From NCBI RefSeq assembly GCF_000812665.2, contig NZ_CP014327.1, positions 2,075,501 through 2,139,500 on the forward strand: a DNA stretch of 64,000 bases. The letters run 5' to 3'. Under the pieces are notes generated by a model. It was not told the origin of the DNA. It saw only the letters and a list, made by a program, of their open reading frames with translations, and did no database searches. Shown here piece after piece: positions 44,075 through 55,106 of this stretch; the stretch's first letter is position 1; each line of letters opens with the position of its first letter. The position numbers and the translations under genes were made by a program. This stretch comes from Falsihalocynthiibacter arcticus (GTDB taxonomy: Bacteria > Pseudomonadota > Alphaproteobacteria > Rhodobacterales > Rhodobacteraceae).

Positions 44075-45504
44075 ATGACTGAAATGCAAGAAACGAGTTT
44101 TCGGGAATCCGTTGACCTTATGTTCAATAGGGCGGTTGCCTTGATGGATTTGTCGCCGGGCTTGGAGGAAAAAATTCGCGTCTGTAACGCGACCTACACT
44201 GTGAGATTTGGCGTGCGCTTGCGGGGGCAAATTCAAACGTTCACAGGCTATAGGTCGGTTCACTCGGAGCATATGGAACCCGTTAAGGGGGGATTCGCTA
44301 CTCCATGGGCGTTTCTCAAGATGAAGTCGAAGCACTTGCAGCCTTGATGACATATAAATGCGCGTTGGTTGAAGCGCCTTTTGGTGGCTCAAAAGGCGGT
44401 TTGTGTATTGATCCCCGTGAATATGACACCCATGAACTTGAGCTTATTACACGACGATTTGCCTATGAATTGATTAAACGCGACCTTATTCACCCAAGCC
44501 AAAACGTCCCCGCTCCGGATATGGGGACGGGAGAACGGGAAATGGCATGGATTGCTGACCAATATGCACGTATGAATACAACCGATATCAATGCGCGGGC
44601 CTGTGTTACGGGTAAGCCATTGAATGCAGGTGGTATTGCGGGGCGCGTTGAGGCAACCGGTCGAGGGGTTCAATACGCTTTGAAGGAGTTTTTCCGCCAC
44701 GAAGAAGATAAAGCAGCGGCGGGCTTGTCGGGTAAATTGGATGGCAAACGCGTAATTGTGCAGGGCCTTGGGAATGTTGGCTACCATGCTGCCAAATTTC
44801 TTTCCGAAGAAGACGGTGCCAAGATCATTGGAATAGTCGAGCACGATGGTGCGCTATTGGATGAATATGGCTTAGATGTTGAGGCCGTACGGCATTGGAT
44901 CGTTACGCATGGGGGTGTTACTGGATATCCAGAGGCGAAGTATATTGCGCAGGGCGCAAAGCTGCTCGAGCATGACTGCGATATTCTAATTCCTGCGGCG
45001 CTTGAGGGCGTTATCAACCTTAAAAACGCCAAAAATATCAAAGCTCCCCTTATTATCGAAGCGGCCAACGGGCCCGTGACCGCGGGTGCAGACAAAATTC
45101 TTCGCGAAATGGGCTGTGTAATCATTCCGGATATGTATGCCAATGCCGGCGGTGTAACGGTTTCCTATTTTGAATGGGTGAAGAATTTGAGCCATATTCG
45201 ATTTGGCCGCATGCAGCGCCGTCAGGAAGAAGGGCGGCACCAATTGGTTGTGGATGAACTCGAGCGGCTTTCCGCAGACAAAGAGCTCGGATGGACTCTG
45301 TCCCCTGACTTCAAGACGAAATACCTCAAGGGCGCCGACGAATTAGAGCTTGTGAGATCGGGCCTAGACGACACAATGCGCACTGCCTATCAATCGATGC
45401 GCGAAGTCTGGCACGGTAGAGAAGACGTGACTGATCTGAGAACGGCTGCCTATTTAGTATCCATTGGAAAGGTTGCCGCAAGTTATCAGGCAAAAGGCCT
45501 TTAA
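44075..45504 (+). CDS. gdhA: Glutamate dehydrogenase; frame broken at a G run
   Basis: ATG 44075 behind GGGAGGG. N-terminal part MTEMQETSFRESVDLMFNRA ... HSEHMEPVKGG; after the G6 run (44287-44292) the other frame continues IRYSMGVSQDEVEALAALMTYKCAL. Seven G would join them into about 477 residues. Motifs: ALVEAPFGGSKGG (catalytic Lys region), APDMGTGEREMAWI, IVQGLGNVGYHAAKFL (Rossmann) and PDMYANAGGVTVSYFEW. NAD(P)-dependent oxidative deamination of glutamate. Probably intact in the cell. Confidence 0.88.
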
Positions 45505-45627
45505 CCATTTTTTCCCTCCAAACCCAGAATGGTCTGGGGGGAAATCCCCTAAAATAGGTGCGTTTTAAGCACCGAAAAACGCATCAGGCGCTAGACTCTC
45601 CCAATCAGGATGGGGATACTGGCTGCT

Positions 45628-47610
45628 ATGAGTTTACCCCCTGGCTTCCTCGACGAGTTGCGCACACGCACATCGCTTTCACAAGTGGTGGGGCGTAAAG
45701 TGATGTGGGACAGTCGTAAATCCAACCAAGGCAAAGGCGACATGTGGGCGCCGTGCCCCTTTCACCAAGAAAAATCAGCGTCCTTTCATGTCGATGACCG
45801 AAAAGGGTTCTATTATTGTTTCGGGTGTCAGGCCAAAGGCGACGCCATAAGTTTCATACGCGAAACCGAGAATGTTGATTTCATGGAGGCCGTAGAAATA
45901 CTGGCGCGTGAAAGTGGCATGCCCATGCCCGCGCGTGACCCCAAAGCGCAGGAAAAACAGGATTATCGTGCCGAACTGATCGAAGTGATGGAGCAGGCCG
46001 TTCAGTTTTTTCGCCTCCAGCTCAAAACAAACGCAGGCCAAAATGCGCGGTCATATCTTGAGAAACGTGGGTTGCGTGAAGCCGCACTTGACCGATGGGA
46101 AATTGGTTTTTCACCCGATTCACGGCAGGCTTTGTTTAGCTATCTAACCGGCAAAGGTGTCGCGCAGAACTTGATTCTCGACGCAGGGCTTTGCGCAGTT
46201 CCAGACGATGGCGGCGCGCCGTATGATCGTTTTCGTGGGCGGATTATTTTTCCAATACGGGACGCACGTGGCCGCGCAATTGCGCTGGGCGGACGGTCTC
46301 TCGATCCAAATGCGCGCGCCAAGTATCTGAATTCGCCAGAAACATTACTGTTTGATAAGGGGCGCTGTCTCTTCAACCATGGCCCTGCGCGGGAAGCTGC
46401 CGGAAAAGGAAAACCATTAATCGTGGCTGAAGGGTATATGGACGTAATTGCCTTAGCTGAGGCTGGTTTTGACGCCTGTGTTGCGCCACTTGGTACGGCC
46501 GTTACCGAGGATCAGTTGCGCTTGATGTGGCGAATTGCCCCCGAGCCAATTATCGCGTTGGATGGAGATAAGGCGGGGCTGAACGCAGCCATGCGCGTGA
46601 TTGATTTGGCGCTCCCATTGTTGGAAGCTGGGCAAAGCTTGCGATTTGCGATTATGCCTGACGGGCTAGATCCAGATGACGTTTTGAAATCCAAAGGGAA
46701 TGGAGCGATGCAGGGGCTTTTGGACGGTGCCATTCCGATGGTACAGCTCCTGTGGCGGCGCGAAACCGAGGGTAAAAAGTTTGACAGTCCTGAGCGCAAA
46801 GCAAGTTTGGACAAATGCCTGAGGGAGGCGATCAAAAAAATTCGTGATGCCTCCGTGCGTGGCCATTATGGCGAAGATCTCAAACGGATGCGCTGGGAGC
46901 TTTTTGGAACAACGCCGCAGGAAAATCGCAGAGGTAGTTTTCAAAAACAAACGTTTGAACGCAAAAAAGGCGGCTTTGGGAAATGGAAGCCACAGGGGCC
47001 CATGTTTCAACCGGTGACTAAGACGTCTCTGCTCGCGATGGGGACAGATAGCGTTGCGGATGTTTTGCGAGAATGCGTGGTCCTTGCGACCCTGATGCGC
47101 AATCCAACGTTGATTGAGCGTTTTGAAAGCCAGTTGGAGCGCTATGAGTTTGCGACCCCAGAAATGAACCTTATTCGAGATGTTTTACTACGAATTTCGC
47201 CTCAAAGCGATGCAGAGGAGGCTGTTTTTCAATCGGTGGGGCCAGAAGCACTTGAAAACCTGTTGCGTCCACGCCATGTGCAGCTTGCACCGGGTATTCG
47301 TACACCGGAAAAAACTGACCTTGCGAGTCTCTGTGTCGCTGAGGAATTGGCGAAATTGACAGCGCGGCGCGGCGCCAAGAGGGAAGTCTCTGACGCAATG
47401 CGGGATATGGATGGCCTTGTGGATGAGGGGGTCACTTGGCGTTTGGGGCAAGCGGCAGAAAACAGAAACCGCGCTGAAAGGTGCGAGGGGGAGGATTCCG
47501 CAGAATATGATGTCGGAGAGAACGGTGCCCAAATGGTACGCAGTGAACGGTCCGCATTAGACGATATTTTAGCCGCAACCGGACATTTTGGTCAAAAAGA
47601 CACGACCTAA
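45628..47610 (+). CDS. dnaG: DNA primase
   Basis: About 660 residues from ATG 45628 (MSLPPGFLDELRTRTSLSQV, the conserved start); an ATG at 45610 would add six residues. CHC2 zinc finger CPFHQEKSASFHVDDRKG...YYCFGC, TOPRIM core VAEGYMDVIALAEAG and LDGDKAG, and a helical C-terminal DnaB-binding region. Followed by rpoD, the classic macromolecular synthesis pair. Confidence 0.95.
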   Translation: MSLPPGFLDELRTRTSLSQVVGRKVMWDSRKSNQGKGDMWAPCPFHQEKSASFHVDDRKGFYYCFGCQAKGDAISFIRETENVDFMEAVEILARESGMPMPARDPKAQEKQDYRAELIEVMEQAVQFFRLQLKTNAGQNARSYLEKRGLREAALDRWEIGFSPDSRQALFSYLTGKGVAQNLILDAGLCAVPDDGGAPYDRFRGRIIFPIRDARGRAIALGGRSLDPNARAKYLNSPETLLFDKGRCLFNHGPAREAAGKGKPLIVAEGYMDVIALAEAGFDACVAPLGTAVTEDQLRLMWRIAPEPIIALDGDKAGLNAAMRVIDLALPLLEAGQSLRFAIMPDGLDPDDVLKSKGNGAMQGLLDGAIPMVQLLWRRETEGKKFDSPERKASLDKCLREAIKKIRDASVRGHYGEDLKRMRWELFGTTPQENRRGSFQKQTFERKKGGFGKWKPQGPMFQPVTKTSLLAMGTDSVADVLRECVVLATLMRNPTLIERFESQLERYEFATPEMNLIRDVLLRISPQSDAEEAVFQSVGPEALENLLRPRHVQLAPGIRTPEKTDLASLCVAEELAKLTARRGAKREVSDAMRDMDGLVDEGVTWRLGQAAENRNRAERCEGEDSAEYDVGENGAQMVRSERSALDDILAATGHFGQKDTT

Positions 47611-47658
47611 ATCGCGTTTGGTGAGGAACAAGTAAAGAAAACAGGTTAAACGGGTTGC

Positions 47659-47702
47659 GAATCAATGATTCGCGTTGTTGATTCGGGGCGAAGAACCGAT
47701 TC
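47659..47702. promoter_or_regulatory. Cluster of four GANTC (CcrM) sites before rpoD
   Basis: GAATC at 47659 and GATTC at 47667, 47680 and 47698 lie within 44 bp, 30-73 bp upstream of the rpoD start. GANTC is the target of the alphaproteobacterial cell-cycle methylase CcrM. Confidence 0.6.
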
Positions 47703-47731
47703 GCTACCCGCCGATTTTGTAGGAGCTATGA

Positions 47732-49720
47732 ATGGCCGCCAAAGATTTAGACGACCGTAAAAGAGACGATCAAGATGCAGATTCGGGCATGGACACCAGC
47801 CAAGCTGCTGTGAAGAAGATGATCGCTGACGCGCGGGAGCGCGGCTACATTACATACGATCAACTCAATCAAGTCATGCCGCCAGATCAAGTTTCTACTG
47901 ACCAAATCGAAGACGTGATGTCGATGCTCTCAGAAATGGGCATCAACATTATCGAAGACGAAGAGTCGGAAGAAGAAGAAAAAGGCGCGACGGCCGTTGT
48001 CGAGGCGACGGGCAATCGGGAAGTTACCCTTTCCACGACCACAACCGAAGTCTTGGATCGCACCGATGATCCCGTTCGGATGTACCTGCGCGAAATGGGC
48101 TCTGTTGAGCTTCTGTCCCGCGAAGGCGAGATCGCGATTGCGAAGCGTATTGAAGCGGGTCGCAACACGATGATTGCGGGGCTCTGTGAGAGTCCGTTGA
48201 CCTTCCAAGCGATTACGATCTGGCGCGACGAGCTTTTGAGCGAAGACATTCTGTTGCGTGACGTCATCGACCTTGAGACGACGTTCGGCAATACGCTGGA
48301 AGAGGACGGCGGCGAAGTTGTGCCCGTCGTTCCAGGATTGGGGGCTGCGCCTGCTGCGGGACCTGAGAAAAAGGACGAGGCCGAAGAGCTGGACGCCGAC
48401 GGAAATCCTATTGCTTCGGATGATGACGACGATGAGGACGAACAAGTCAACATGTCGCTTGCTGCGATGGAAGCCGCGCTTAAGCCCCGCGTTCTAGAAA
48501 CGCTGGACCTGATCGCGCGTGACTATGAAAAACTTTCCGCAATGCAGGACATTCGGATTTCGGCGACGTTGAATGAAGACGAGAGTTTCTCGTCTAAATC
48601 TGAAGGCGCCTATCAAAAATTGCGGTCCGAAATTGTGGTGTTGGTGAACGAACTTCACCTTCATAACAACCGTATCGACGCATTGATTGATCAGCTTTAT
48701 GGCATCAACCGTCGCATTATGTCGATCGACAGCTCGCTTGTTAAGCTCGCCGACCAAGCCCGCATCAACCGTCGTGAATTTGTTGACGCCTATCGTGGGC
48801 GCGAACTTGATCCATCTTGGTTGGACGAAATGGCAGAAAAAGCTGGTCGCGGTTGGCAGAGCTTTGTCGAACGCTCCAGTGATAAAGTCGCTGAACTTCG
48901 TTCCGAGATGGCACAAGTTGGCCAATATGTGGGCCTTGATATTTCCGAATTTCGCCGCATTGTTCAGCAAGTTCAAAAAGGCGAAAAAGAAGCGCGTCAG
49001 GCCAAGAAAGAAATGGTCGAGGCCAACCTTCGGCTCGTTATTTCTATTGCCAAAAAATACACCAATCGTGGCCTTCAGTTCCTTGACCTCATTCAGGAAG
49101 GCAATATCGGCCTTATGAAGGCCGTCGACAAATTTGAGTATCGTCGTGGGTATAAATTCTCGACCTATGCTACGTGGTGGATTCGTCAGGCGATCACACG
49201 CTCGATTGCCGACCAAGCCCGCACGATCCGTATTCCGGTTCATATGATTGAGACCATCAACAAACTGGTTCGCACGGGTCGCCAGATGTTGCACGAAATT
49301 GGCCGGGAACCAACGCCTGAGGAATTGGCCGCGAAACTTCAAATGCCACTTGAGAAAGTGCGTAAAGTGATGAAGATCGCGAAGGAGCCGATTTCGCTGG
49401 AAACGCCCATTGGGGACGAAGAAGACAGTCAACTCGGCGATTTCATTGAGGATAAAAACGCAGTCCTTCCGTTGGATTCTGCGATCCAAGAGAACCTCAA
49501 AGAAACCACCACACGTGTTTTGGCGTCACTTACCCCGCGGGAAGAGCGCGTTTTGCGGATGCGTTTTGGCATCGGTATGAACACCGACCACACACTCGAA
49601 GAAGTTGGGCAGCAGTTCTCGGTTACACGGGAGCGCATTCGTCAAATCGAAGCGAAGGCTCTTCGCAAGCTCAAACATCCAAGCCGCAGCCGCAAATTAC
49701 GCAGCTTTTTGGATCAATAA
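47732..49720 (+). CDS. rpoD: RNA polymerase primary sigma factor (sigma-70)
   Basis: 662 residues. Region 1.1 ([21 protein letters not shown]), 1.2 ([26 protein letters not shown]), the non-conserved region with an acidic run ([19 protein letters not shown]), 2.1-2.4 ([34 protein letters not shown]...[15 protein letters not shown]), 3 and 4.2 ([27 protein letters not shown]). ATG 47732 follows TAGGAG. Housekeeping sigma. Confidence 0.97.
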   Translation: MAAKDLDDRKRDDQDADSGMDTSQAAVKKMIADARERGYITYDQLNQVMPPDQVSTDQIEDVMSMLSEMGINIIEDEESEEEEKGATAVVEATGNREVTLSTTTTEVLDRTDDPVRMYLREMGSVELLSREGEIAIAKRIEAGRNTMIAGLCESPLTFQAITIWRDELLSEDILLRDVIDLETTFGNTLEEDGGEVVPVVPGLGAAPAAGPEKKDEAEELDADGNPIASDDDDDEDEQVNMSLAAMEAALKPRVLETLDLIARDYEKLSAMQDIRISATLNEDESFSSKSEGAYQKLRSEIVVLVNELHLHNNRIDALIDQLYGINRRIMSIDSSLVKLADQARINRREFVDAYRGRELDPSWLDEMAEKAGRGWQSFVERSSDKVAELRSEMAQVGQYVGLDISEFRRIVQQVQKGEKEARQAKKEMVEANLRLVISIAKKYTNRGLQFLDLIQEGNIGLMKAVDKFEYRRGYKFSTYATWWIRQAITRSIADQARTIRIPVHMIETINKLVRTGRQMLHEIGREPTPEELAAKLQMPLEKVRKVMKIAKEPISLETPIGDEEDSQLGDFIEDKNAVLPLDSAIQENLKETTTRVLASLTPREERVLRMRFGIGMNTDHTLEEVGQQFSVTRERIRQIEAKALRKLKHPSRSRKLRSFLDQ

Positions 49721-49723
49721 ATT

Positions 49724-49748
49724 GGGCGCCCTTCGGGGCGCCTTTTTC
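49724..49748 (+). terminator. rpoD terminator
   Basis: GGCGCC - CTTCGG - GGCGCC followed by TTTTTCCT just after the rpoD stop. Confidence 0.88.
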
Positions 49749-49765
49749 CTATCACCCCTAAAGAC

Positions 49766-50179
49766 ATGCCATTCACGATGAAGTTTATTTCCGTTCCAGA
49801 AAGTCAGCAGTCTCTTTCAGATCCCTCTTTCCTAGATCAAATTATCTCAGTCCATAGTATTAACTTCTGGATTTTGTGCTTTTTTGGTGGGCTTTGTATC
49901 CTTTCGTACCTGCAGTTCGGTTGGGATAAATACTGCGCGATCAGGCAACGATGGCGGATTTCGGAAAACACTCTCTTGCTTACAGCCTTTCTTGGGGGTG
50001 CGCTTGGCGCAAAAATCGGCCAAAGGGCCTTTCGGCATAAAACAACGAAAGAGCCGTTCCGAACTTCTTTGCAACGGATATTTTTCTGGAACTTCGCCTT
50101 GTATGCAATCGCGTTTAGTCCACAAGGGAAGGCGGCGGTAACTTCGATTGCTTTGGCCTTCTTCAATGGGATGCAATAA
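49766..50179 (+). CDS. DUF1294 membrane protein
   Basis: 137 residues with about three helices. The DUF1294 pattern is clear: FGWDKYCAIRQRWRISENTLLLTAFLGGALGAKIGQRAFRHKTTKEPF. Function unknown; often found beside cold-shock-like proteins elsewhere. An in-frame ATG at 49778 is an alternative start. It ends 6 bp before yjbQ. Confidence 0.82.
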   Translation: MPFTMKFISVPESQQSLSDPSFLDQIISVHSINFWILCFFGGLCILSYLQFGWDKYCAIRQRWRISENTLLLTAFLGGALGAKIGQRAFRHKTTKEPFRTSLQRIFFWNFALYAIAFSPQGKAAVTSIALAFFNGMQ

Positions 50180-50185
50180 GTCGCC

Positions 50186-50590
50186 ATGCAGACAACCTTT
50201 TTAAAACCCACCACAGGCCAAGGTCTTTACGAGTTCACGCGCGACGTTGCGGATTGGGTGACTGGTGACGGCTTACTCACGCTTTTTATCCAACATACGT
50301 CTTGTTCGCTCCTGATACAGGAGAACGCAGATCCCGAAGTCCAGACTGATTTGCAGAACTTTTTTCACCGCCTTGTGCCTCCGACCACGGACCCGAGGAT
50401 GGCCTATTTGACACATACGTACGAGGGGCCAGACGATATGCCAGCGCATATTAAAGCGGCAATGCTGCCGGTGAACTTATCTATTCCTGTCATGAGCGGC
50501 CAGTTGCGGCTTGGAACTTGGCAAGGAATTTACCTTTTCGAACATCGGAATTCTCCACATATCCGCCACGTCGCTGCACATCTTTCTTAG
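50186..50590 (+). CDS. yjbQ: YjbQ/UPF0047 family protein
   Basis: 134 residues: GLYEFTRDVADWV, LFIQHTSCSLLIQENADPEVQTDLQNFFHRLVP, ALLPVNLSIPVMSGQLRLGTWQGIYLFEHR. The conserved His/Cys/Glu/Asp pocket is intact. Members complement thiamine-phosphate synthase mutants, so it is called a secondary thiamine-phosphate synthase, though the physiological role is unsettled. Confidence 0.9.
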   Translation: MQTTFLKPTTGQGLYEFTRDVADWVTGDGLLTLFIQHTSCSLLIQENADPEVQTDLQNFFHRLVPPTTDPRMAYLTHTYEGPDDMPAHIKAAMLPVNLSIPVMSGQLRLGTWQGIYLFEHRNSPHIRHVAAHLS

Positions 50591-50739
50591 GGGACAATGC
50601 GCGGTAAGAATAGGCATGATTCTACAGGAGCAGGGTCTGTAATTTCGCGCAATCGTGAAATACAAAGTGTGGACCTTTCTCGCGTATTTATTTAATACTA
50701 AACCGAAATTTCAAATCATCAGTAGTAGGATTTTGGCCC

Positions 50740-51240
50740 ATGAACTTTTTTCTAAAAACAGCTGCCGTTTTTTCCCTCGTTGGGCTCAGCGCCTGTAATA
50801 CAACCGTTGCGGGCGGTTCAGGGGGCGTTGGAATGTCTGCTTCAACATCATCACCAACCCGTACCGGGGCGCATGTCTTTCTGGCGAGCAACGACATGGT
50901 TGTGTATGGTGATCCCGCTGTCGCTGGCCGTTTTGAAGTCCAGCAACGTGCAAGTCGCGGCGGTTCCGATTATTGGTGCGCTGCGGGTCAATATGCGGTC
51001 CAAAGCCTTGGAGTCGAGCCTAATGCGCGCATTTATCTTGCTGCTCCAATAGGCGATGGGCATCTTTCCAATAAGGCAAAAACCGCGGCCTTCACTGTCT
51101 CCCCCGATGTGGAGCTTCAGAATATCGCGGCTGCGCAATCAAATGGCCTAACCATGACTATTACGCGCGTTGGGGAAAACTGGTCTGTGGCGCATAGCCG
51201 TCTACAGTGCGACAGCGACTTTAACTCTCGGTTCCGCTAG
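50740..51240 (+). CDS. Putative lipoprotein
   Basis: 166 residues with a lipoprotein signal FLKTAAVFSLVGLSAC (lipobox LSAC), a Gly/Ser/Thr-rich linker and a roughly 120-residue domain with Cys in DYWCAAGQYAVQSLG and LQCDSDF that may form a disulfide. No named family recognised. Followed by a strong terminator. Confidence 0.7.
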   Translation: MNFFLKTAAVFSLVGLSACNTTVAGGSGGVGMSASTSSPTRTGAHVFLASNDMVVYGDPAVAGRFEVQQRASRGGSDYWCAAGQYAVQSLGVEPNARIYLAAPIGDGHLSNKAKTAAFTVSPDVELQNIAAAQSNGLTMTITRVGENWSVAHSRLQCDSDFNSRFR

Positions 51241-51265
51241 AGTGTTTTCCGCTCGTCTTATTTGG

Positions 51266-51297
51266 GGGCGCGTTCCAGCAATGGAGCGCGCCTTTTT
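51266..51297 (+). terminator. Terminator after the lipoprotein gene
   Basis: GGCGCGTTCC - AGCAAT - GGAGCGCGCC followed by TTTTTT. Confidence 0.85.
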
Positions 51298-51428
51298 TGT
51301 GGATGCGTGAATCCAAATCGCAACAGTTTGTGTGTCTATCTTGTGTCTGAAATTCTTCTCTACCCAAGGGCTCGCGGCTGTCCTATAGTGCCTGTGTATA
51401 ACTTCTCATTAAACCCAAGGGAGTGGCG

Positions 51429-51896
51429 ATGCGCTGCCCATTTTGCGGAAACGTTGATACACAAGTCAAAGATTCTCGGCCCGCTGAGGACCACGTAGCC
51501 ATTAGGCGACGTCGCTTTTGCCCTGCCTGTGGTGGTCGATTTACCACCTATGAACGGGTGCAGTTGCGCGATCTGGTTGTTATTAAGTCCAACGGTCGAC
51601 GCGAGGAATTTGACCGTGACAAGCTTGAGCGCTCGGTGCGAATTTCTCTGCAGAAGCGCCCGATTGAGCGTGAACGGATGGATCAAATGATCTCGGGGAT
51701 CGTGCGGCGTCTTGAAAGCATGGGCGAAACGGATATTCAGTCGGGAACGATTGGCGAGATCGTCATGGAAGCCTTGGCGCGCATTGATACGGTTGCCTAT
51801 GTGAGGTTTGCCAGTGTGTACAAAAACTTCCAAGCTGCCGATGATTTCGACAAGTTTGTGAGCGAATTGCGTCCTCCAGCCCCCTCGGAAGACTGA
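51429..51896 (+). CDS. nrdR: Transcriptional repressor NrdR
   Basis: 155 residues from ATG 51429 behind GGGAG. Zinc ribbon CPFCG ... [14 protein letters not shown], then an ATP-cone ([30 protein letters not shown]). It represses ribonucleotide reductase genes in response to dATP/ATP. First gene of the rib/nusB cluster, as in most alphaproteobacteria. Confidence 0.95.
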   Translation: MRCPFCGNVDTQVKDSRPAEDHVAIRRRRFCPACGGRFTTYERVQLRDLVVIKSNGRREEFDRDKLERSVRISLQKRPIERERMDQMISGIVRRLESMGETDIQSGTIGEIVMEALARIDTVAYVRFASVYKNFQAADDFDKFVSELRPPAPSED

Positions 51897-51923
51897 CAAT
51901 GACGGCTGAGCTTAGGGGCGCCC

Positions 51924-53026
51924 GTGCAATCTAGGCTACAAGACGAACGGTTTATGCGTCGCGCCCTTATTCTGGGCGCGCAGGGTTTGGGGCAGGTATG
52001 GCCAAACCCGTCAGTGGGCTGTGTTGTTGTTCATTCCGATCAAATAATTGCCGAAGGCGTTACGGCCCAAGGGGGCCGTCCGCACGCCGAAGTGGTCGCC
52101 TTGGAGCAAGCGGGGGGCATGCGCGAGGTGCAACGGCTTATGTGACCTTAGAGCCCTGTACGCATACAGGAAAATCGGGGCCATGCACACAAGCTCTCAT
52201 CACGGCGGGTATTGCGCGTGTGGTCTATGCGATTGAAGACGTGGATCCGCGGGTTGCGGGGCGCGCGAAGGCGCTTCTTGAGGCCGCTGGAATTTCGGTC
52301 ACCACAGGTGTTTTGGAAACCCAAGCGCGCGAAGCTCACGCCGGTTTTTTCAAGGCCAAGGAGCAGGGCTTGCCGTTTGTGACCCTGAAATTGGCCACAA
52401 GTATTGATGGGCGCATTGCGACTCAAACGGGCGAGAGTAAGTGGATTACGGGGGCTGCTGCGCGGCACCATGTGCATGCGATGCGTGCCTGTCATGATGC
52501 GGTGCTTGTGGGGGGCGGCACGGCGCGTTCGGACGATCCCATGCTCAACGTGCGTGATTTGGGAGCCGTGCGCCAACCCGTTCGAGTGGTGGCATCGGCG
52601 TTGCTTGATATTCCGCTGGGCGGGAAACTGGCCGCGACAGCAGGAGAGATTCCGCTTTGGATTTGCCATCAATCCGGTGCGTCGAACTTCCTAAAGGACG
52701 CTTGGATCGGCATTGGTGCGAAGCTTGTTGAAGTGGAGTTGGGCGTAGATCGAAAACTCTCGGCGCGCGCGATGATGTCGGCTTTGGCCCGAGAAGGTCT
52801 GACGCGAGTGTATTGCGAGGGCGGAGGGCACCTAGCGGCGTCCATGCTGAATGCGGGCGTCGTTGATGATCTGATGACCTATACTGCGGGTGTGGTGATC
52901 GGCGGTGACGGGCTTGCGGGGATTGCCCCGATGCAACTTAACAAGCTGTCAAAAGCTCAACGGTTTAAACTCATTGAAGCCCACGCAATTGGCGATGATG
53001 TTCTGCATCATTGGCGCGTGCTCTAG
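51924..53026 (+). CDS. ribD: Bifunctional riboflavin deaminase/reductase RibD; frame broken at a G run
   Basis: GTG 51924. The deaminase part has PNPSVGCVVV and GRPHAEVVALEQAGG (zinc His and catalytic Glu). After the G6 run (52112-52117) the other frame continues HARGATAYVTLEPCTHTGKSGPCTQAL (zinc Cys pair). Seven G would join them to about 367 residues. The reductase part (FVTLKLATSIDGRIATQTGESKWITG) is intact. Converts the GTP cyclohydrolase II product to 5-amino-6-ribitylaminouracil phosphate. The break is almost certainly a sequence error. Confidence 0.88.
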
Positions 53027-55095
53027 CGACGCCACAACGGGGCGAAGCTTGCAAATATTCCTTGTACCTTTGACAGAAATCTCAGGCTTGCACCTCGTCT
53101 AGAGGCAGCAGGGCCCACGCTTTTGAGGCGTTGCAGGATGATTTCTGGTGGGCAGGGAAGGCCGTTGACGGGATCAAAATATCGTGGTGCGTCGATGAGG
53201 CATGCATGGGTGAGGCCTAAAAGCGTTGGGCGCGCCGAACGGCGTGACGGGACCTCGCCCAAATCGTTTGTGAGACCCCAGCCTGCATAGAATGGGGTGC
53301 CAAGACAGGTTACAGGGACGTTGCGCAACAAGGCCTCAAAGCCAAGGAGGGACGTCATGGTCCAGACCTCTTGAATATGGGGGAAAAGCGACGTTGAGTC
53401 CGTTTTTGCGAGGATCAAATCGCAAAATTCCAGCGCCTGTTCTGGTGAAATCGCGCCCTTACGTAGCCCCGCTTCAACGTCGGGGTGGGGTTTGTAGAGA
53501 AGTACGGCCGTGGGATTTCGGTCACGGGTTTCTTTGAGCAGGTCGAGGTTCGTTGCGATGCTTTGACATCCAAGCTGAATTGAGGCGTCGTCCTCAACTT
53601 GGCCGACAACGAGGATACGGTGCCCTTTTGGAAGGTTGGGAAGGGGGGCGCCGGAGAGGTTGTATTTGCTCAACCCCGCTTGAAGAATTCCAGTTAGAAG
53701 GTTTTGGGCCCGCTCAAGGCTTGCGCCCGAAAGGTGCGATGACGCGGTGATATACTGCTCCAATCTGGATTCAGATCGAGGATCATAGTAGACGCCCAAA
53801 TCATCAAGAATAAGCGACATTGCGGGCACCAAAGCCGCGCCTAAACCGCGTGATCGAAGGAACCCGTCCTCCGCGCGGACCACGGGAACCTGTTGGGTGT
53901 TTGCAGCCGTTAAAAGCGAAGGGTTCGCGCGGTTTGCCCAAACAAGCAGGGGGGCGTCGAGGGCGGAGGCGCGTTGAATTGCCTTGGCCTCCGGGCTCAC
54001 AAACTCAAGGGGTTTGCCTCTCCCAAAGGCGCGTTGAAGTGCGGGACGTTTCCAAAGGCGCATGCCTACAGCAACATATCCCGCCTTGTCCTCACGCCAA
54101 GCGCGCGCCTGAATCGCAAGGGTTTCTATGACGTCTTCGAGTTGGCAGAGGCGATCGTTATAGGGATCATACCATTTTGGGTAGAGGATCATGGCCGCCG
54201 CAAAAAGCTGTGGGCGACTTAGCTTTCGTTCGCGACGTGGCACTGGATATTCGTCGTCTGTTAGGCCCCAGCCAGCGTAAAAGGGTTGGCCAAAAACGCG
54301 TGGTTTGTGCCCTGCAAAAATGGCTTCAAACCCCATTTGAGATGAAACCGTGTAGACAGCGATGGCCCCTTCAAAGAGGGTTTGCGGTGCGATATCGTTT
54401 GTATAAAGGGACACGCGTGCGCTCTCGTCTTTGTCGGAAAAGTAGCCCAGCCGTGCCCCGCCAGTCGTTTCTGGATGGGTTTTTATCAGGACTTTTGCGG
54501 ACGGGTGCTCCGTCTGTGCAAAAACCAACATTTCTTTGAAGCGAGTCCAATCAGCCCCGCTGGCGGTGACGGCGGCGTCATCGCGGGTTTGGTCAATGAC
54601 CAAGACATATCCAGGAGCTGGGGGCGAGGTATCAAGCGCAAAGCCGTTATATTTCGAAAGTTTCAGCGCGTTTATGCGATCAATCGCTTTGCGAGCACGG
54701 TTTAGAATGGATGTGTCGTCTAAGGGCGAATGGGCGAGGATTTTTTCCAAATCGGAAGGGGTGGAAGGATCAAAATGCACGCCATATCGATCGATGCAGA
54801 GGCCAAGGGGTGGATCACCTGCTAAACGTCCAGGAATAACGGAGCGCAAAAACGCGTCTTCAACTCTTACTATTTTGGCGTCGGTGTGTGCAGAAACGAT
54901 TTCGCCGCGCCCCGACGTCGGGCTTTGTCCCCAGACGCCTACGAGGTCTTCAGCTGTGGGTTTTCCGATTTTTACGTCATAGCCAGACAGCGCAAGGATA
55001 CGTCGCAATCTTGGTTGGGTAAGAAATCCGCCGTTAAAAACAAAAAGTTGCCGCGGGGGTTCCACGGCAACTTTATCGGTTTCTTCATCGTACAT
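53023..55095 (-). CDS. kpsC: Capsule beta-Kdo transferase KpsC
   Basis: 690 residues with two related glycosyltransferase halves: EDAFLRSVIPGRLAGDPPLGL with FAGHKPRVFGQPFYAGWGLTDD, and EDGFLRSRGLGAALVPAMSL with LLRNVPVTCLGTPFYAGWGLTND. KpsC adds alternating Kdo residues to the lipid anchor of ABC-exported capsules. It lies 11 bp after the export lipoprotein gene and its 3' end overlaps the 3' end of ribD by 4 bp. Confidence 0.93.
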   Translation of the reverse strand: MYDEETDKVAVEPPRQLFVFNGGFLTQPRLRRILALSGYDVKIGKPTAEDLVGVWGQSPTSGRGEIVSAHTDAKIVRVEDAFLRSVIPGRLAGDPPLGLCIDRYGVHFDPSTPSDLEKILAHSPLDDTSILNRARKAIDRINALKLSKYNGFALDTSPPAPGYVLVIDQTRDDAAVTASGADWTRFKEMLVFAQTEHPSAKVLIKTHPETTGGARLGYFSDKDESARVSLYTNDIAPQTLFEGAIAVYTVSSQMGFEAIFAGHKPRVFGQPFYAGWGLTDDEYPVPRRERKLSRPQLFAAAMILYPKWYDPYNDRLCQLEDVIETLAIQARAWREDKAGYVAVGMRLWKRPALQRAFGRGKPLEFVSPEAKAIQRASALDAPLLVWANRANPSLLTAANTQQVPVVRAEDGFLRSRGLGAALVPAMSLILDDLGVYYDPRSESRLEQYITASSHLSGASLERAQNLLTGILQAGLSKYNLSGAPLPNLPKGHRILVVGQVEDDASIQLGCQSIATNLDLLKETRDRNPTAVLLYKPHPDVEAGLRKGAISPEQALEFCDLILAKTDSTSLFPHIQEVWTMTSLLGFEALLRNVPVTCLGTPFYAGWGLTNDLGEVPSRRSARPTLLGLTHACLIDAPRYFDPVNGLPCPPEIILQRLKSVGPAASRRGASLRFLSKVQGIFASFAPLWRR

Positions 55096-55106
55096 GTCGA
55101 CCCTTT

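Noticed and set aside
48494-49489. A 331-codon minus-strand ORF
   Set aside because: Antisense shadow of rpoD; no domain or start signal.
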